A stretch of 64,000 nt of DNA, taken from VAZQ01 sp046733355. GTDB lineage: Bacteria > Pseudomonadota > Alphaproteobacteria > Rhizobiales > Xanthobacteraceae. Below the pieces are notes generated by a model. That model worked only from the letters and a program-made list of their open reading frames with translations, did not search any database and had not been told where the DNA came from. Made by a program: the position numbers and the translations under genes. The DNA is taken from positions 1 through 64,000 of the forward strand of contig JBKPOZ010000009.1 of the NCBI GenBank assembly GCA_046733355.1, given 5' to 3'. The stretch's first letter is position 1, and the number at the start of each line of letters is the position of its first letter. Of the stretch, positions 1 to 8,495 are shown one piece after another.

Positions 1-55
1 AGTCGTGCCAGAGGTGAACGGAGTCCGACAGCGGTGCAGGCATGCGGTGAATTGC

Positions 56-123
56 GTAGCCCGGATTGAGCGGAAGCGAAATCCGGGAAAACCCCGGATT
101 GCGCTGTGCGCAATCCGGGCTAC
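56..123. repeat. GTAG-type palindromic repeat, copy 1
   Basis: A 68-bp element starts GTAGCCCGGATTG and ends with the exact complement CAATCCGGGCTAC. Six related copies occur in the window (7589, 35972, 50321, 50763, 52472 and 54386). This copy overlaps the end of the rsmB-like gene, whose stop codon TAG is the GTAG of the repeat read on the minus strand. Such elements are common between genes in Bradyrhizobium-like genomes. Confidence 0.85.
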
Positions 124-1427
124 GATCTGGTCTCTTTCCGGAGCACCGAGACATAGAAGCAGTCGGTGCCGGTGCGGCGCGCGGTCATCAGCAGGCCCTC
201 CTCGGTCATGAGCACCGCGTCGCGAAAGGCAGCCGCGCGATCCCCGAGCGCATCCGCAACCTCGATGGGCGGTACGCAGGCGAATTCCCGATGGCGCGCG
301 AGAAAGCCGCACACCTGATCCTGGTTCTCCTCTGCGAGAATCGAGCAGGTCACATAGACGAGACGACCGCCCGGCTTCACCAAAGCCGCGCCACGTTCCA
401 GCAAATCAAGCTGCTGTTTGAGGCGAAGCGCGAGCGCGCCCGGGCGCAGCCGCCATTTGGCATCCGGGTTGCGCCGCCAGGTGCCGGTGCCGGTGCAGGG
501 GGCGTCAATGAGCACGAGATCGGCGCGTTCGTTGAAATTGCCGAGCACGTCCTCGCGGCCCTTGGGGGTGCGCACCTGCACGTTGTGGACGCCGGCACGT
601 TCGAGCCGCGCGTGAATGGGCGCAAGCCGCCGCTTGTCCATATCGGTCGCATAGATCTGTCCGCGGTTGGCCATCATGGCAGCAAGCGCAAGGGTCTTGC
701 CGCCGGCGCCGGCACATAGATCGATCACCTGCTCTCCAGGCTTCGCGGCGCTTAGCACCGCGGCGAGCTGGGAACCCTCGTCCTGCACCTCGATGCCGCC
801 CTTGATGAACAGCGGCTCGGCCGAAATGGCAGCACTTTTCTCGTCCGGGCCGCGCGCGATGCGCAAGCCAAAAGGCGACCAGGGGGAGCGCATCGGCGCA
901 AGATGCGACAGCGCTCGTTCGGCGGTGTCGGCATCGCTTTTGAGCAGATTGACGCGCAGATCGAGCGGCGCGCGCTGCGCGAGGACAGCGCCTTCCGCGG
1001 CGCGATCGTTGCCGAAGGTGCGGGAAAGATAAGCATCGAGCCACTGCGGATAATCACCGCGCACCCATGGCGGCGCGTCCGCAAGCTCCGCTGAGCTCAG
1101 CCGCGCCTGCTCGTCGGGCGTGAGCGCCGGCGGCGCGAAGCGCGACCCATCCAGCAGGCGCGTGATCGCCTCGCCGTCGAGTGATCGCGCGAGCCGCAAC
1201 GCGCCGAGCACGACGGCACGCGGGCTCTCCTCGCCCATGAGCTGCGCGCTCGAGGCGCGCCGCCGCAGCGCGTCATAGACGAGCCCGGCGACCGCGGCGC
1301 GATCGGCCGAGCCGGCAAAACGGTGCGAGAGGCCCCACTCCTTGAGCACATCGCCCGCTGGCCGGCGACGCGCCTCGATATCGGCAATCACCTCGATGGC
1401 TGCGGAGACGCGCGCGCCGGGTGTCAT
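120..1427 (-). CDS. rsmB: RsmB-family rRNA (cytosine-C5) methyltransferase
   Basis: SAM-dependent RNA m5C methyltransferase of the NOL1/NOP2/Sun group, probably acting on 16S rRNA. The C-terminal half carries the SAM-binding motif DLCAGAGGKT, the motif IV PCT cysteine in DAPCTGTGTWRRNP, and the motif VI cysteine in YVTCSILAEEN, so both catalytic cysteines are present. The first ~130 residues would be the NusB-like domain of RsmB. Length (435 aa) fits the family. It starts 2 nt after the guaB stop, so the two genes are probably cotranscribed. The last codons and the TAG stop lie at the edge of a palindromic repeat. The exact target nucleotide is not shown by the sequence. Confidence 0.88.
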   Translation of the reverse strand: MTPGARVSAAIEVIADIEARRRPAGDVLKEWGLSHRFAGSADRAAVAGLVYDALRRRASSAQLMGEESPRAVVLGALRLARSLDGEAITRLLDGSRFAPPALTPDEQARLSSAELADAPPWVRGDYPQWLDAYLSRTFGNDRAAEGAVLAQRAPLDLRVNLLKSDADTAERALSHLAPMRSPWSPFGLRIARGPDEKSAAISAEPLFIKGGIEVQDEGSQLAAVLSAAKPGEQVIDLCAGAGGKTLALAAMMANRGQIYATDMDKRRLAPIHARLERAGVHNVQVRTPKGREDVLGNFNERADLVLIDAPCTGTGTWRRNPDAKWRLRPGALALRLKQQLDLLERGAALVKPGGRLVYVTCSILAEENQDQVCGFLARHREFACVPPIEVADALGDRAAAFRDAVLMTEEGLLMTARRTGTDCFYVSVLRKETRS

Positions 1428-1429
1428 TC

Positions 1430-2923
1430 CTAGCTGCGGCTGGGATAGTTAGGACTCTCGCGCGTGATAGCGACATCGTGCACATGGCTTTCGCGCATCC
1501 CGGCGCTGGAAATGCGCACGAACTCGGCCTTCTCGTGCAACTCGGCAAGATTGCGCGCGCCCACATAGCCCATGGCAGCGCGCAGACCGCCGGCAAGCTG
1601 GTGCAGGACCGTCGCGGCAGCGCCCTTGTACGGCACCTGCCCCTCGACACCCTCGGGCACGAGCTTGAGCGAATCCTTGATGTCCTGCTGGAAGTAACGG
1701 TCAGCCGAGCCGCGCGCCATCGCGCCCACCGATCCCATGCCCCGAAAGGCCTTGTACGAGCGTCCCTGATAAAGAAACACCTCACCCGGGCTCTCATCGG
1801 TGCCCGCGAGCAGCGAGCCGATCATCGCGCAGGCCGCTCCTGCAGCCAGCGCCTTTGCCAGATCGCCCGAATATTTGATGCCACCGTCCGCAATCACCGG
1901 CGTTCTGCTGGTGCCCGCGGCTTCGACTGCATCCATGATCGCCGTGAGCTGCGGCACCCCGACGCCCGCAATCACCCGCGTGGTGCATATCGAGCCTGGA
2001 CCAATGCCGACCTTGATCGCATCCGCACCCGCATCGATCAGCGCCTTGGCGCCGTCGGCCGTGGCCACGTTGCCGGCAACGACTTGCACGGCATTCGAGA
2101 GGCGCTTGATGCGCGTGACCGCCTCGAGCACCGAACGAGAGTGGCCGTGCGCCGTGTCGACGACCACGAGATCGACGCCGGCCTCGATCAGCCGCTCGCT
2201 GCGGTGAAAGCCGGACTCGCCGACGCTCGTCGCCGCGGCAACGCGCAGGCGCCCCTGCTCGTCCTTGCAGGCATGGGGATTGGCGACGGCCTTCTCGATG
2301 TCCTTGACCGTGATCAGGCCGACACAGCGATACTGATTGTCCACAACCAGGAGCTTCTCGATGCGATACTGATGCAGCAGGCGCTTGGCTTCTTCCTGGC
2401 TCACGCCTTCGCGCACCGTGACGAGCCGCTCCTTCGTCATCAGCTCCGCCACCTTCTGGCGTGGATCATTGGCAAAGCGCACGTCGCGATTCGTCAAAAC
2501 GCCGACGAGCTTGCCGGCGCGCCCCTTGCCGCCGCCTTCGACGACGGGAATGCCGGAGATGCCGTTCTCCTTCATGAGCGCAAGCGCTTCCGCAAGGCTT
2601 GCCTGTGGCCCGATGGTGACCGGGTTCACCACCATGCCGGATTCGAATTTTTTCACCTGCCGCACTTGCGCGGCCTGCTGCTCAGCCGTGAGATTGCGAT
2701 GGATGACGCCAAGCCCGCCCGCCTGGGCCATGGCAATGGCCATCTTCGCCTCGGTGACCGTATCCATGGCGGACGCCACGATCGGGATGTTGAGGACGAT
2801 CTCGCGCGTGATGCGGGTGCGGATATCCACATCCGCAGGCAGGAGCTCCGACAGGCCGGGCTTGAGCAGCACATCGTCGAAGGTGAGCGCTTCGCGCAAG
2901 CGTCCGTTGCTGCTCTGATCCAT
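1430..2923 (-). CDS. guaB: Inosine-5'-monophosphate dehydrogenase
   Basis: Cytoplasmic NAD-dependent oxidation of IMP to XMP, the first committed step of GMP synthesis. The 497-aa length is typical. The N-terminus (LTFDDVLLKPG) and the active-site loop GPGSICTTR with the catalytic cysteine are intact, and a CBS pair lies at about residues 95-210 between the halves of the TIM barrel. The gene lies directly upstream of the rsmB-like gene on the same strand with 2 nt between stop and start. It is one of several nucleotide-synthesis genes in this window (purB, purL, purQ, purS, purC), though not in an operon with them. Confidence 0.97.
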   Translation of the reverse strand: MDQSSNGRLREALTFDDVLLKPGLSELLPADVDIRTRITREIVLNIPIVASAMDTVTEAKMAIAMAQAGGLGVIHRNLTAEQQAAQVRQVKKFESGMVVNPVTIGPQASLAEALALMKENGISGIPVVEGGGKGRAGKLVGVLTNRDVRFANDPRQKVAELMTKERLVTVREGVSQEEAKRLLHQYRIEKLLVVDNQYRCVGLITVKDIEKAVANPHACKDEQGRLRVAAATSVGESGFHRSERLIEAGVDLVVVDTAHGHSRSVLEAVTRIKRLSNAVQVVAGNVATADGAKALIDAGADAIKVGIGPGSICTTRVIAGVGVPQLTAIMDAVEAAGTSRTPVIADGGIKYSGDLAKALAAGAACAMIGSLLAGTDESPGEVFLYQGRSYKAFRGMGSVGAMARGSADRYFQQDIKDSLKLVPEGVEGQVPYKGAAATVLHQLAGGLRAAMGYVGARNLAELHEKAEFVRISSAGMRESHVHDVAITRESPNYPSRS

Positions 2924-3073
2924 GGCCTGTCCCCGTTGCCCGATTCGCGGGCTCGCTCGAAGGGCTCAGCGAGTAGATAGGCTCCAAGGCGCGGCGAAAC
3001 AGGGGTTTCGCGCGTCACTCGATGGCCCGATTGTGGGTTGGCGCCGGTCGATAGCACGCCTTGAGCGGAAATC

Positions 3074-3784
3074 CTAGCACCGAGCTGCGTCGTATCGCCG
3101 TTGCGGCCCTGCGCGGAAGCCCGCGGCGAGGAGGTACAGCTCCGCCGAATCGGCGCGGCTTGCGGCCGGCTTCACGTGCTTCACCCGCATGAAATCCCGT
3201 TTGAGCGCCCTAAGGAGGCTTGCCTCGGTGCCTCCCTGCAAGACCTTGCACAGAAAGGTGCCGCCGGGCGCGAGCACCTCGGCCGCGAATTCGGCAGCTG
3301 CTTCCGCAAGTGCCATGATTCTGAGATGATCCGTGCGGCGGTGGCCACTGGTATTCGGCGCCATGTCGGAGAGCACCACATCGGCGGCTCCCTGCAGCAC
3401 CCTGTTGATTGCATCGAGCGCGGTTTCTTCCAAAAAATCGAGGCGCAGGAATTCGACGCCGGGGATGGACGACATCTCGAGCACATCAACGGCGATGACG
3501 CGTCCCCTCCGCGCTGCAGCCTGCACGCGCTGCGCGGCAACCTGGCTCCAGCTGCCGGGCGCCGCACCCAGATCGACGACGCGGGCTCCCGGTTTCAGGA
3601 AACGGTGCTCGTCGTCGATCTCCGCAAGCTTGAATGCCGAACGCGCGCGGAATCCTTCGCGCTTCGCCCGGGCGACATACGGGTCGTTGAGCTGGCGCTC
3701 GAGCCAAAGCTGCGAGGAGAGCGAACGGTTTTTGGCGGATCGCAGCGACACATGCAGTCGCCCTTTCGCGCGCGGCGCACGCAT
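3074..3784 (-). CDS. rlmE: 23S rRNA 2'-O-ribose methyltransferase RlmE (FtsJ/RrmJ)
   Basis: Methylates the 2'-O of a U in the 23S rRNA A-loop. The RrmJ domain fills most of the 236 aa: LWLERQLNDPYV at the start, the SAM motif VVDLGAAPGSWSQVA near residue 70, and VLSDMAPNTSGH with the catalytic aspartate. The first ~20 residues are basic, as in rhizobial homologues. The ATG lies only 5 bp from a GAGCATGATC repeat (3789-3861), so any ribosome binding site lies in or next to the repeat; an internal GTG at about codon 12 is a possible alternative start. Ppx lies upstream on the same strand. Confidence 0.93.
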   Translation of the reverse strand: MRAPRAKGRLHVSLRSAKNRSLSSQLWLERQLNDPYVARAKREGFRARSAFKLAEIDDEHRFLKPGARVVDLGAAPGSWSQVAAQRVQAAARRGRVIAVDVLEMSSIPGVEFLRLDFLEETALDAINRVLQGAADVVLSDMAPNTSGHRRTDHLRIMALAEAAAEFAAEVLAPGGTFLCKVLQGGTEASLLRALKRDFMRVKHVKPAASRADSAELYLLAAGFRAGPQRRYDAARC

Positions 3785-3788
3785 CTCA

Positions 3789-3861
3789 GAGCATGATCCC
3801 GAAAAGCATGCCCTCGGGCTTGACCCGGGGTGGGAACCGGTTTTCGGAGAAGATCATGCTC
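3789..3861. repeat. GAGCATGATC inverted repeat element
   Basis: A 73-bp element begins GAGCATGATCCCGAAAAG and ends GATCATGCTC, its complement, with GGGAACCGGTTTTCGG inside. This is a widespread intergenic repeat family of Hyphomicrobiales. It fills the gap between ppx and rlmE and lies immediately upstream of the rlmE start codon. Confidence 0.8.
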
Positions 3862-3907
3862 CACCGACAAGACAGCGGGATGAATGCTTCGAAAAAGTCA
3901 TCCCACT

Positions 3908-5023
3908 CTAGCCGCCTGCTTCCCAGGCGCCATCCTGGCGCATCATTTGCACCAGCATGCCTTCGCGCAAGCCGCGGTCGGCGACGCGCAGGCGCCGGCA
4001 GGGGAAGGCCACGCGGATGGCGTCCAGAATGGCGCAGCCGGCGAGCACAAGGTCCGCACGCTCAGCACCGATGCAGGGATTGGCAACGCGATCCTCATAG
4101 GTCATCGACAGCAGGCGTTCGATGACGCGCGTCGCCTGATCGATCCGCATCCAGCAGCCATCGACGCGCCGGCGCTCATAGCGGCGAAGGTCGAGATGAA
4201 CGCCTGCAATCGTCGTCACCGTTCCTGAGGTGCCAAGGAGATGCGCCTCATTGCCATCCAACCCGCCATGCCGCTCAACGAAGCTCCTCACATGCGCCGC
4301 GACCTCGCCGATCATCGCGTCGTACGTTGCTCGCGAGACAACGCGCCCGCCGTGCTTTTCCGCAAGCGTCACCACGCCGATGGGGAGCGAGGCCCAGTTT
4401 CTGATCTTCGGCGGCGGCGGGCCGCGCCCGCACGCCGGCGAGCGATCGAGCCGTACCAGCTCCGACGACCCGCCACCAATGTCGAAGAGAATGACGCTAT
4501 CGGCACCCGGATCCATCAGCGGCGTGCAGCCCGTGGCCGCGAGCGTCGCTTCGGTTTGGCGGTCGATGATTTCGAGTTCGAGGCCCACTTGCCCGGCAAT
4601 GCGCGCGCGGAACTCCTCGCCATTGACGGCCGCACGACACGCTTCGGTCGCGATCAGTCGCGCGCGCGCGACGCCGCGCGCGCGCATCTTGTCTCGGCAA
4701 ATGACAAGCGCCTCGACGGCGCGTCCGATCGCAGCCTCGCTGATGCGGCCGGAGCGGGCCACGCCTTCGCCGAGGCGGATAATCCGGGAGAACGCATCGA
4801 TGACGCGAAACCCATCGTGGGTCGGCCGCGCGATCAGAAGCCGGCAGTTGTTCGTCCCGAGGTCGAGGGCGGCATAGACAGGCCGCGCAGCGTCGTCGCC
4901 GCCCTCCGCATCATTGTGCCGCGGCTCGCCAAAACCTGTGCGCCGCCTCCACCGCGACCGCAATTGCGGTCTGCCGGCATGGGCGGAATCGAGGCTGCCG
5001 GTCGCCCGGCCCTCGTCCGACAT
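3908..5023 (-). CDS. ppx: Ppx/GppA family exopolyphosphatase / pppGpp phosphohydrolase
   Basis: Member of the ASKHA-fold Ppx/GppA family that hydrolyses polyphosphate and/or pppGpp in the cytoplasm. Visible motifs are AALDLGTNNCRLL (phosphate-binding loop 1, residues ~49-61), ATEACRAA, and FDIGGGSSELV (loop 2). The 371-aa protein has only the two core domains, so it is the short GppA/Ppx1-like form without an HD domain. The first ~45 residues are polar and probably disordered. The start is supported by a GGAAGGAA sequence just upstream. Same-strand neighbour rlmE follows after a repeat. The choice between polyphosphate and pppGpp as substrate is open. Confidence 0.88.
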   Translation of the reverse strand: MSDEGRATGSLDSAHAGRPQLRSRWRRRTGFGEPRHNDAEGGDDAARPVYAALDLGTNNCRLLIARPTHDGFRVIDAFSRIIRLGEGVARSGRISEAAIGRAVEALVICRDKMRARGVARARLIATEACRAAVNGEEFRARIAGQVGLELEIIDRQTEATLAATGCTPLMDPGADSVILFDIGGGSSELVRLDRSPACGRGPPPPKIRNWASLPIGVVTLAEKHGGRVVSRATYDAMIGEVAAHVRSFVERHGGLDGNEAHLLGTSGTVTTIAGVHLDLRRYERRRVDGCWMRIDQATRVIERLLSMTYEDRVANPCIGAERADLVLAGCAILDAIRVAFPCRRLRVADRGLREGMLVQMMRQDGAWEAGG

Positions 5024-5219
5024 TCAGTTCCTTCCCTCCTGCCGAAGCCGAATCGCGGGCTCGACGGCAGCGGTGTTCAAACGATCGATCGCGCCGCTTC
5101 TACCATGCACGCGCAGCGCGCAACAGAGCCCAAGCCACAGCATGGTCGCAAGCTGCGTCACTTGTCGCACCGATTCGCCTCCAGTATTGAGGCCGCTCGA
5201 AATCTGCCTGCGTCGTGTG

Positions 5220-7583
5220 ATGAATCTGCAAAACGATACCGAAACACTTGCGCTCATGAAGTTCGGCACGGGCCAGCGCGTGCCGCGAGCGGAAGATCCG
5301 ACATTGCTTCGGGGACAAGGCTGTTACACCGACGACGTCAAGCTTGACCGCCAGGCCTATGCGGTGATGGTGCGCAGCCGTGTCGCGCACGGCGTCATCC
5401 AGCACGTCGACACGACGGACGCGGCTCGCCAGCCGGGAGTGCTGGCCGTCTATACCGGCGCCGACTTTGCTCACTACGGCACGTTAAAATGCATCATCTC
5501 GTTCAATAACCGGGACGGCACGCCCATGCGCATGCCACCGCGTCCCGCCTTGCCGACCGACAAGGTGCGCTTCGTCGGCGACCCGGTCGCGTTCGTCGTC
5601 GCCGAGTCGCTGCTGCAGGCAAAGGATGCCGCCGAAGCCGTCGAGGTGCACATCGATCCGCTTCCGGCGGTGGTGCGCCAGGAGCAGGCGGTACTTCCGG
5701 ATGCGCCGCTCATCCATGCGGAGGCGCCCGGCAATGTCGCCCTCGATTATCACTACGGCGACGCCGATGCGGTCGGTGCGGCTTTCGCGCGCGCGGCGCA
5801 TGTCACGCGGCTCAAGCTGCTCAACAGCCGCGTCATCGTCAGCGCGATCGAGCCGCGCGCAGCTGTCGGCGCCTACGATGCGACGACCGGCCGTTTCACG
5901 CTGCACGTGCCCAGCCAGGGGACGTTCGGGATGAAAGCGCGTATTGCCGAAGTTCTGAAAGTCGACGCGAAACAGGTGCGCGTCCTGACAGGCCACGTGG
6001 GCGGCTCGTTCGGCATGAAATCGGCACCGTTTCCCGAATATGTCTGCGTGCTGCATGCCGCGCGCGCACTCGGCCGGCCGGTCAAATGGACCGACGAACG
6101 CTCGGGGAGCTTTGTGTCCGACAGCCATGGGCGCAATCATGTAGTTACCGGGGAGCTCGCGCTCGATGCCGACGGCAGCTTTCTCGCGGTGCGGCTCACG
6201 AGCCTGGCCAACGCCGGCGCCTTTCTGTCGCCCATGGCTCCCATGCCCTCGACGCTCAACGCCGTGCGCAATGTACAGAACATGTACCGCACGCCCGCTC
6301 TCGAAGTCTCGACCAAGCTCGTCTTCACCACGAGCACGCAAGTGTCCGCGTATCGGGGGGCGGGCAGGCCGGAAGGCAATTACTACATGGAGCGCCTGAT
6401 CGATCGGGCCGCCGAAGAGATGGAGATCGATCGCATCGAGCTGCGCCGGCGCAATCAGGTGAAGCCGCGCGAGCTTCCGCGCAAGATGGCGTCCGGCAGC
6501 GTTTACGACAGCGGCGACTTTCCCGGCGTGCTCAAGCGCGCCCTCGACCTTGCCGATGCAAAGGGCTTCGTCCGGCGCAAGCGGGAGAGCCGCAAGCGGG
6601 GCAAGGTGCGCGGGCTGGGGATCGGCGATTTTCTCGAAGTGACTGCTGCACCGACCAAAGAGATGGGCGGCATCCGCTTCGAGGCGGACGGCACCGTCAC
6701 CATGATTACCGGGTGCATGGATGACGGTCAGGGTCACGCGACGCCGTTTGCGCAAGTGCTTGCGGAGAGACTCGGGCTTCCGATCGAGCGCATCCGGCTG
6801 CTGCAGGGCGACAGCGACGAGTTGCTCGTGGGCGGCGGCACCGGCGGATCCAAGGCGATCATGCACAGCGGGACTGCCCTCGTGGAAGCAGCCGACAAGG
6901 TCATCGAACAGGGCAAACAGATCGCCTCGCACGTCCTGGAAGCGGCGGTTGCAGACATCGAATTCGCGCGCGGCCGATTCGCGATCGCCGGCACCGATCG
7001 ATCGATCGGCATTCTGGAGCTTGCCGAGAAGCTGCGCACAGGCATTGCGCTTCCGGAGGGCGCGCCTGCAACGCTGGATGTGCGGCATGTGAGCGATGGC
7101 CCGCGCGCCGCGACGTTCCCGAACGGCTCTCATATTTGCGAGATCGAGCTTGATCCGGAAACGGGCGTCATCGAGGTCGTCAAATATTTGTCGGTGAATG
7201 ATTTCGGCACGGTGATCAATCCGATGATCGTGGAAGGTCAGATGGACGGCGGCGTGGTCCAGGGCATAGGCCAGGCGTTGATGGAGCGGACCGTATACGA
7301 CGACGAGGGCCAGCTCCTTACCGGCTCATACATGGATTACGGCATTCCGCGCGCAGCGGACTGCCCGTCGATGACGGTCGTGCACCATCCCGTCCCCGCG
7401 ACCACCAACGTGCTCGGCGTTAAGGGCTGCGGCGAAGCCGGCTGCGCGGGCGCGCTCACGTCGGTGATGAACGCGGTCGCCGATGCGCTCTCCGAGTTCG
7501 GCATTCACCACCTGGACATGCCCGCGACGCCCTATCGGGTGTGGCAGGCGATCACGGAGGCAAGCGCCGCGCGCAGCACGTAA
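5220..7583 (+). CDS. Xanthine-dehydrogenase-family molybdopterin-binding large subunit (CoxL-like, form II)
   Basis: Large Mo-cofactor subunit of a molybdenum hydroxylase, 787 aa. It has the N-terminal GQRVPRAEDPTLLRGQG, a GGSFGMK cofactor-contact motif, and KGCGEAGCAG near the C-terminus with the conserved glutamate of the active site. The active-site loop is AYRGAGR, the form II (CODH-like) version, not the AYXCSFR of true CO dehydrogenase, so CO oxidation is unlikely. A second in-frame ATG at 5256 (MKFGTGQ) is an equally good start. No FAD or iron-sulfur subunit lies on this strand. It faces a convergent coxG-S-L-M operon, whose small and medium subunits it may share. The substrate is probably an aromatic or N-heterocyclic compound or an aldehyde. 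Confidence 0.85.
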   Translation: MNLQNDTETLALMKFGTGQRVPRAEDPTLLRGQGCYTDDVKLDRQAYAVMVRSRVAHGVIQHVDTTDAARQPGVLAVYTGADFAHYGTLKCIISFNNRDGTPMRMPPRPALPTDKVRFVGDPVAFVVAESLLQAKDAAEAVEVHIDPLPAVVRQEQAVLPDAPLIHAEAPGNVALDYHYGDADAVGAAFARAAHVTRLKLLNSRVIVSAIEPRAAVGAYDATTGRFTLHVPSQGTFGMKARIAEVLKVDAKQVRVLTGHVGGSFGMKSAPFPEYVCVLHAARALGRPVKWTDERSGSFVSDSHGRNHVVTGELALDADGSFLAVRLTSLANAGAFLSPMAPMPSTLNAVRNVQNMYRTPALEVSTKLVFTTSTQVSAYRGAGRPEGNYYMERLIDRAAEEMEIDRIELRRRNQVKPRELPRKMASGSVYDSGDFPGVLKRALDLADAKGFVRRKRESRKRGKVRGLGIGDFLEVTAAPTKEMGGIRFEADGTVTMITGCMDDGQGHATPFAQVLAERLGLPIERIRLLQGDSDELLVGGGTGGSKAIMHSGTALVEAADKVIEQGKQIASHVLEAAVADIEFARGRFAIAGTDRSIGILELAEKLRTGIALPEGAPATLDVRHVSDGPRAATFPNGSHICEIELDPETGVIEVVKYLSVNDFGTVINPMIVEGQMDGGVVQGIGQALMERTVYDDEGQLLTGSYMDYGIPRAADCPSMTVVHHPVPATTNVLGVKGCGEAGCAGALTSVMNAVADALSEFGIHHLDMPATPYRVWQAITEASAARST

Positions 7584-7588
7584 GCGAA

Positions 7589-7676
7589 GTGGCCCGCATG
7601 AGCGCAGCGACATGCGGGACCACGCAGTTCTGCAGTAAACGTTTTCCCGGATATCGCTGTCGCTCATCCGGGCTAC
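7589..7676. repeat. GTAG-type palindromic repeat, copy 2
   Basis: Starts GTGGCCCGCATGAGCG and ends CTCATCCGGGCTAC. It lies 5 bp after the stop codon of the plus-strand CoxL-like gene and 9 bp before the end of the convergent CoxM-like gene. It is therefore the only sequence separating the two convergent transcripts and may serve as a shared 3' end structure. Confidence 0.8.
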
Positions 7677-7684
7677 CCGACACT

Positions 7685-8485
7685 TCAGGCCACCGCCGCA
7701 GCCACGGCGCGGCGCGCCAGAACGCCGATGAGATGCGCGCGATATTCGGGGCTCCCGTGGATATCGCTTGCCATGCCCTCGGCGGGCACGCTCAGCCCGT
7801 CGAGTGATTTGGGCGCGAAGCGCTTCTTGAGCGCCTCCTCGAATGGCGTGACCCGGAACACGCCGTTCGCGCCTGCACCGGTGACCGCAACGCGAATTTC
7901 CGAGCCCCGCTTTGAAACAAATACGCCGACCAGCGCATAGCGCGACGCCATGTTTGCAAATTTCACATAGCCCGCCTTGTTCACTTTCGGAAACTGCACC
8001 TTGGTGATGATCTCGTCGGGAGCGAGGGCGGTCTCGAACAGGCCTTTGAAAAACTCATCCGCATGGATGCGGCGCTTGTTGGTGATGACAGTAGCGCCGA
8101 GGCCGAGCACGGCAGCCGGGTAGTCGGCATTCGGGTCATTGTTGGCAACGGAGCCGCCGATCGTGCCGCGATGGCGCACCGCGGGGTCGCCAATCTTTTC
8201 CGCAAGCTCCGCCAATGCGGGAATGGCCTCGCGCACGGCCGCCGAGGTCCCTACCTCGACATGCGGCGTCATGGCGCCAATGATCACTGCCCGGCTGGTG
8301 ACTTCGATCCCGCGCAGTCCCTCGATTTGCGAGAGATCGATGAGATGCTTCGGCGCGGCGAGCCGCAGTTTCATGGTGGGGATAAGCGTATGACCGCCGG
8401 CGAGAAGCTTTGCCTCCTCTTGCTTCGCCAGGAGATTTGCTGCCTGCCGCAGCGTCGTCGGCCGATGGTGGCTGAATGCGTACAT
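7685..8485 (-). CDS. FAD-binding medium subunit of molybdenum hydroxylase (CoxM-like)
   Basis: Carries FAD and passes electrons from the Mo/Fe-S subunits to an acceptor. The 266-aa protein has the two FAD-binding motifs of the CoxM/XdhB family, AGGHTLIP (residues ~33-40) and TIGGSVANNDP (~105-115). The ATG at 8485 was chosen because MYAFSHHRP matches the family N-terminus and GGGAGA lies just upstream; a longer reading frame to 8590 adds atypical residues. It is the last gene of the minus-strand coxG-coxS-coxL-coxM-like operon, 10 bp after the large subunit gene. Confidence 0.88.
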   Translation of the reverse strand: MYAFSHHRPTTLRQAANLLAKQEEAKLLAGGHTLIPTMKLRLAAPKHLIDLSQIEGLRGIEVTSRAVIIGAMTPHVEVGTSAAVREAIPALAELAEKIGDPAVRHRGTIGGSVANNDPNADYPAAVLGLGATVITNKRRIHADEFFKGLFETALAPDEIITKVQFPKVNKAGYVKFANMASRYALVGVFVSKRGSEIRVAVTGAGANGVFRVTPFEEALKKRFAPKSLDGLSVPAEGMASDIHGSPEYRAHLIGVLARRAVAAAVA

Positions 8486-8495
8486 GGCGATCTCC

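Noticed and set aside
1421..2980. Long plus-strand open frame (519 aa) opposite guaB
   Set aside because: guaB matches IMP dehydrogenase along its full length; the antisense frame has low-complexity His/Arg-rich sequence typical of a high-GC shadow.
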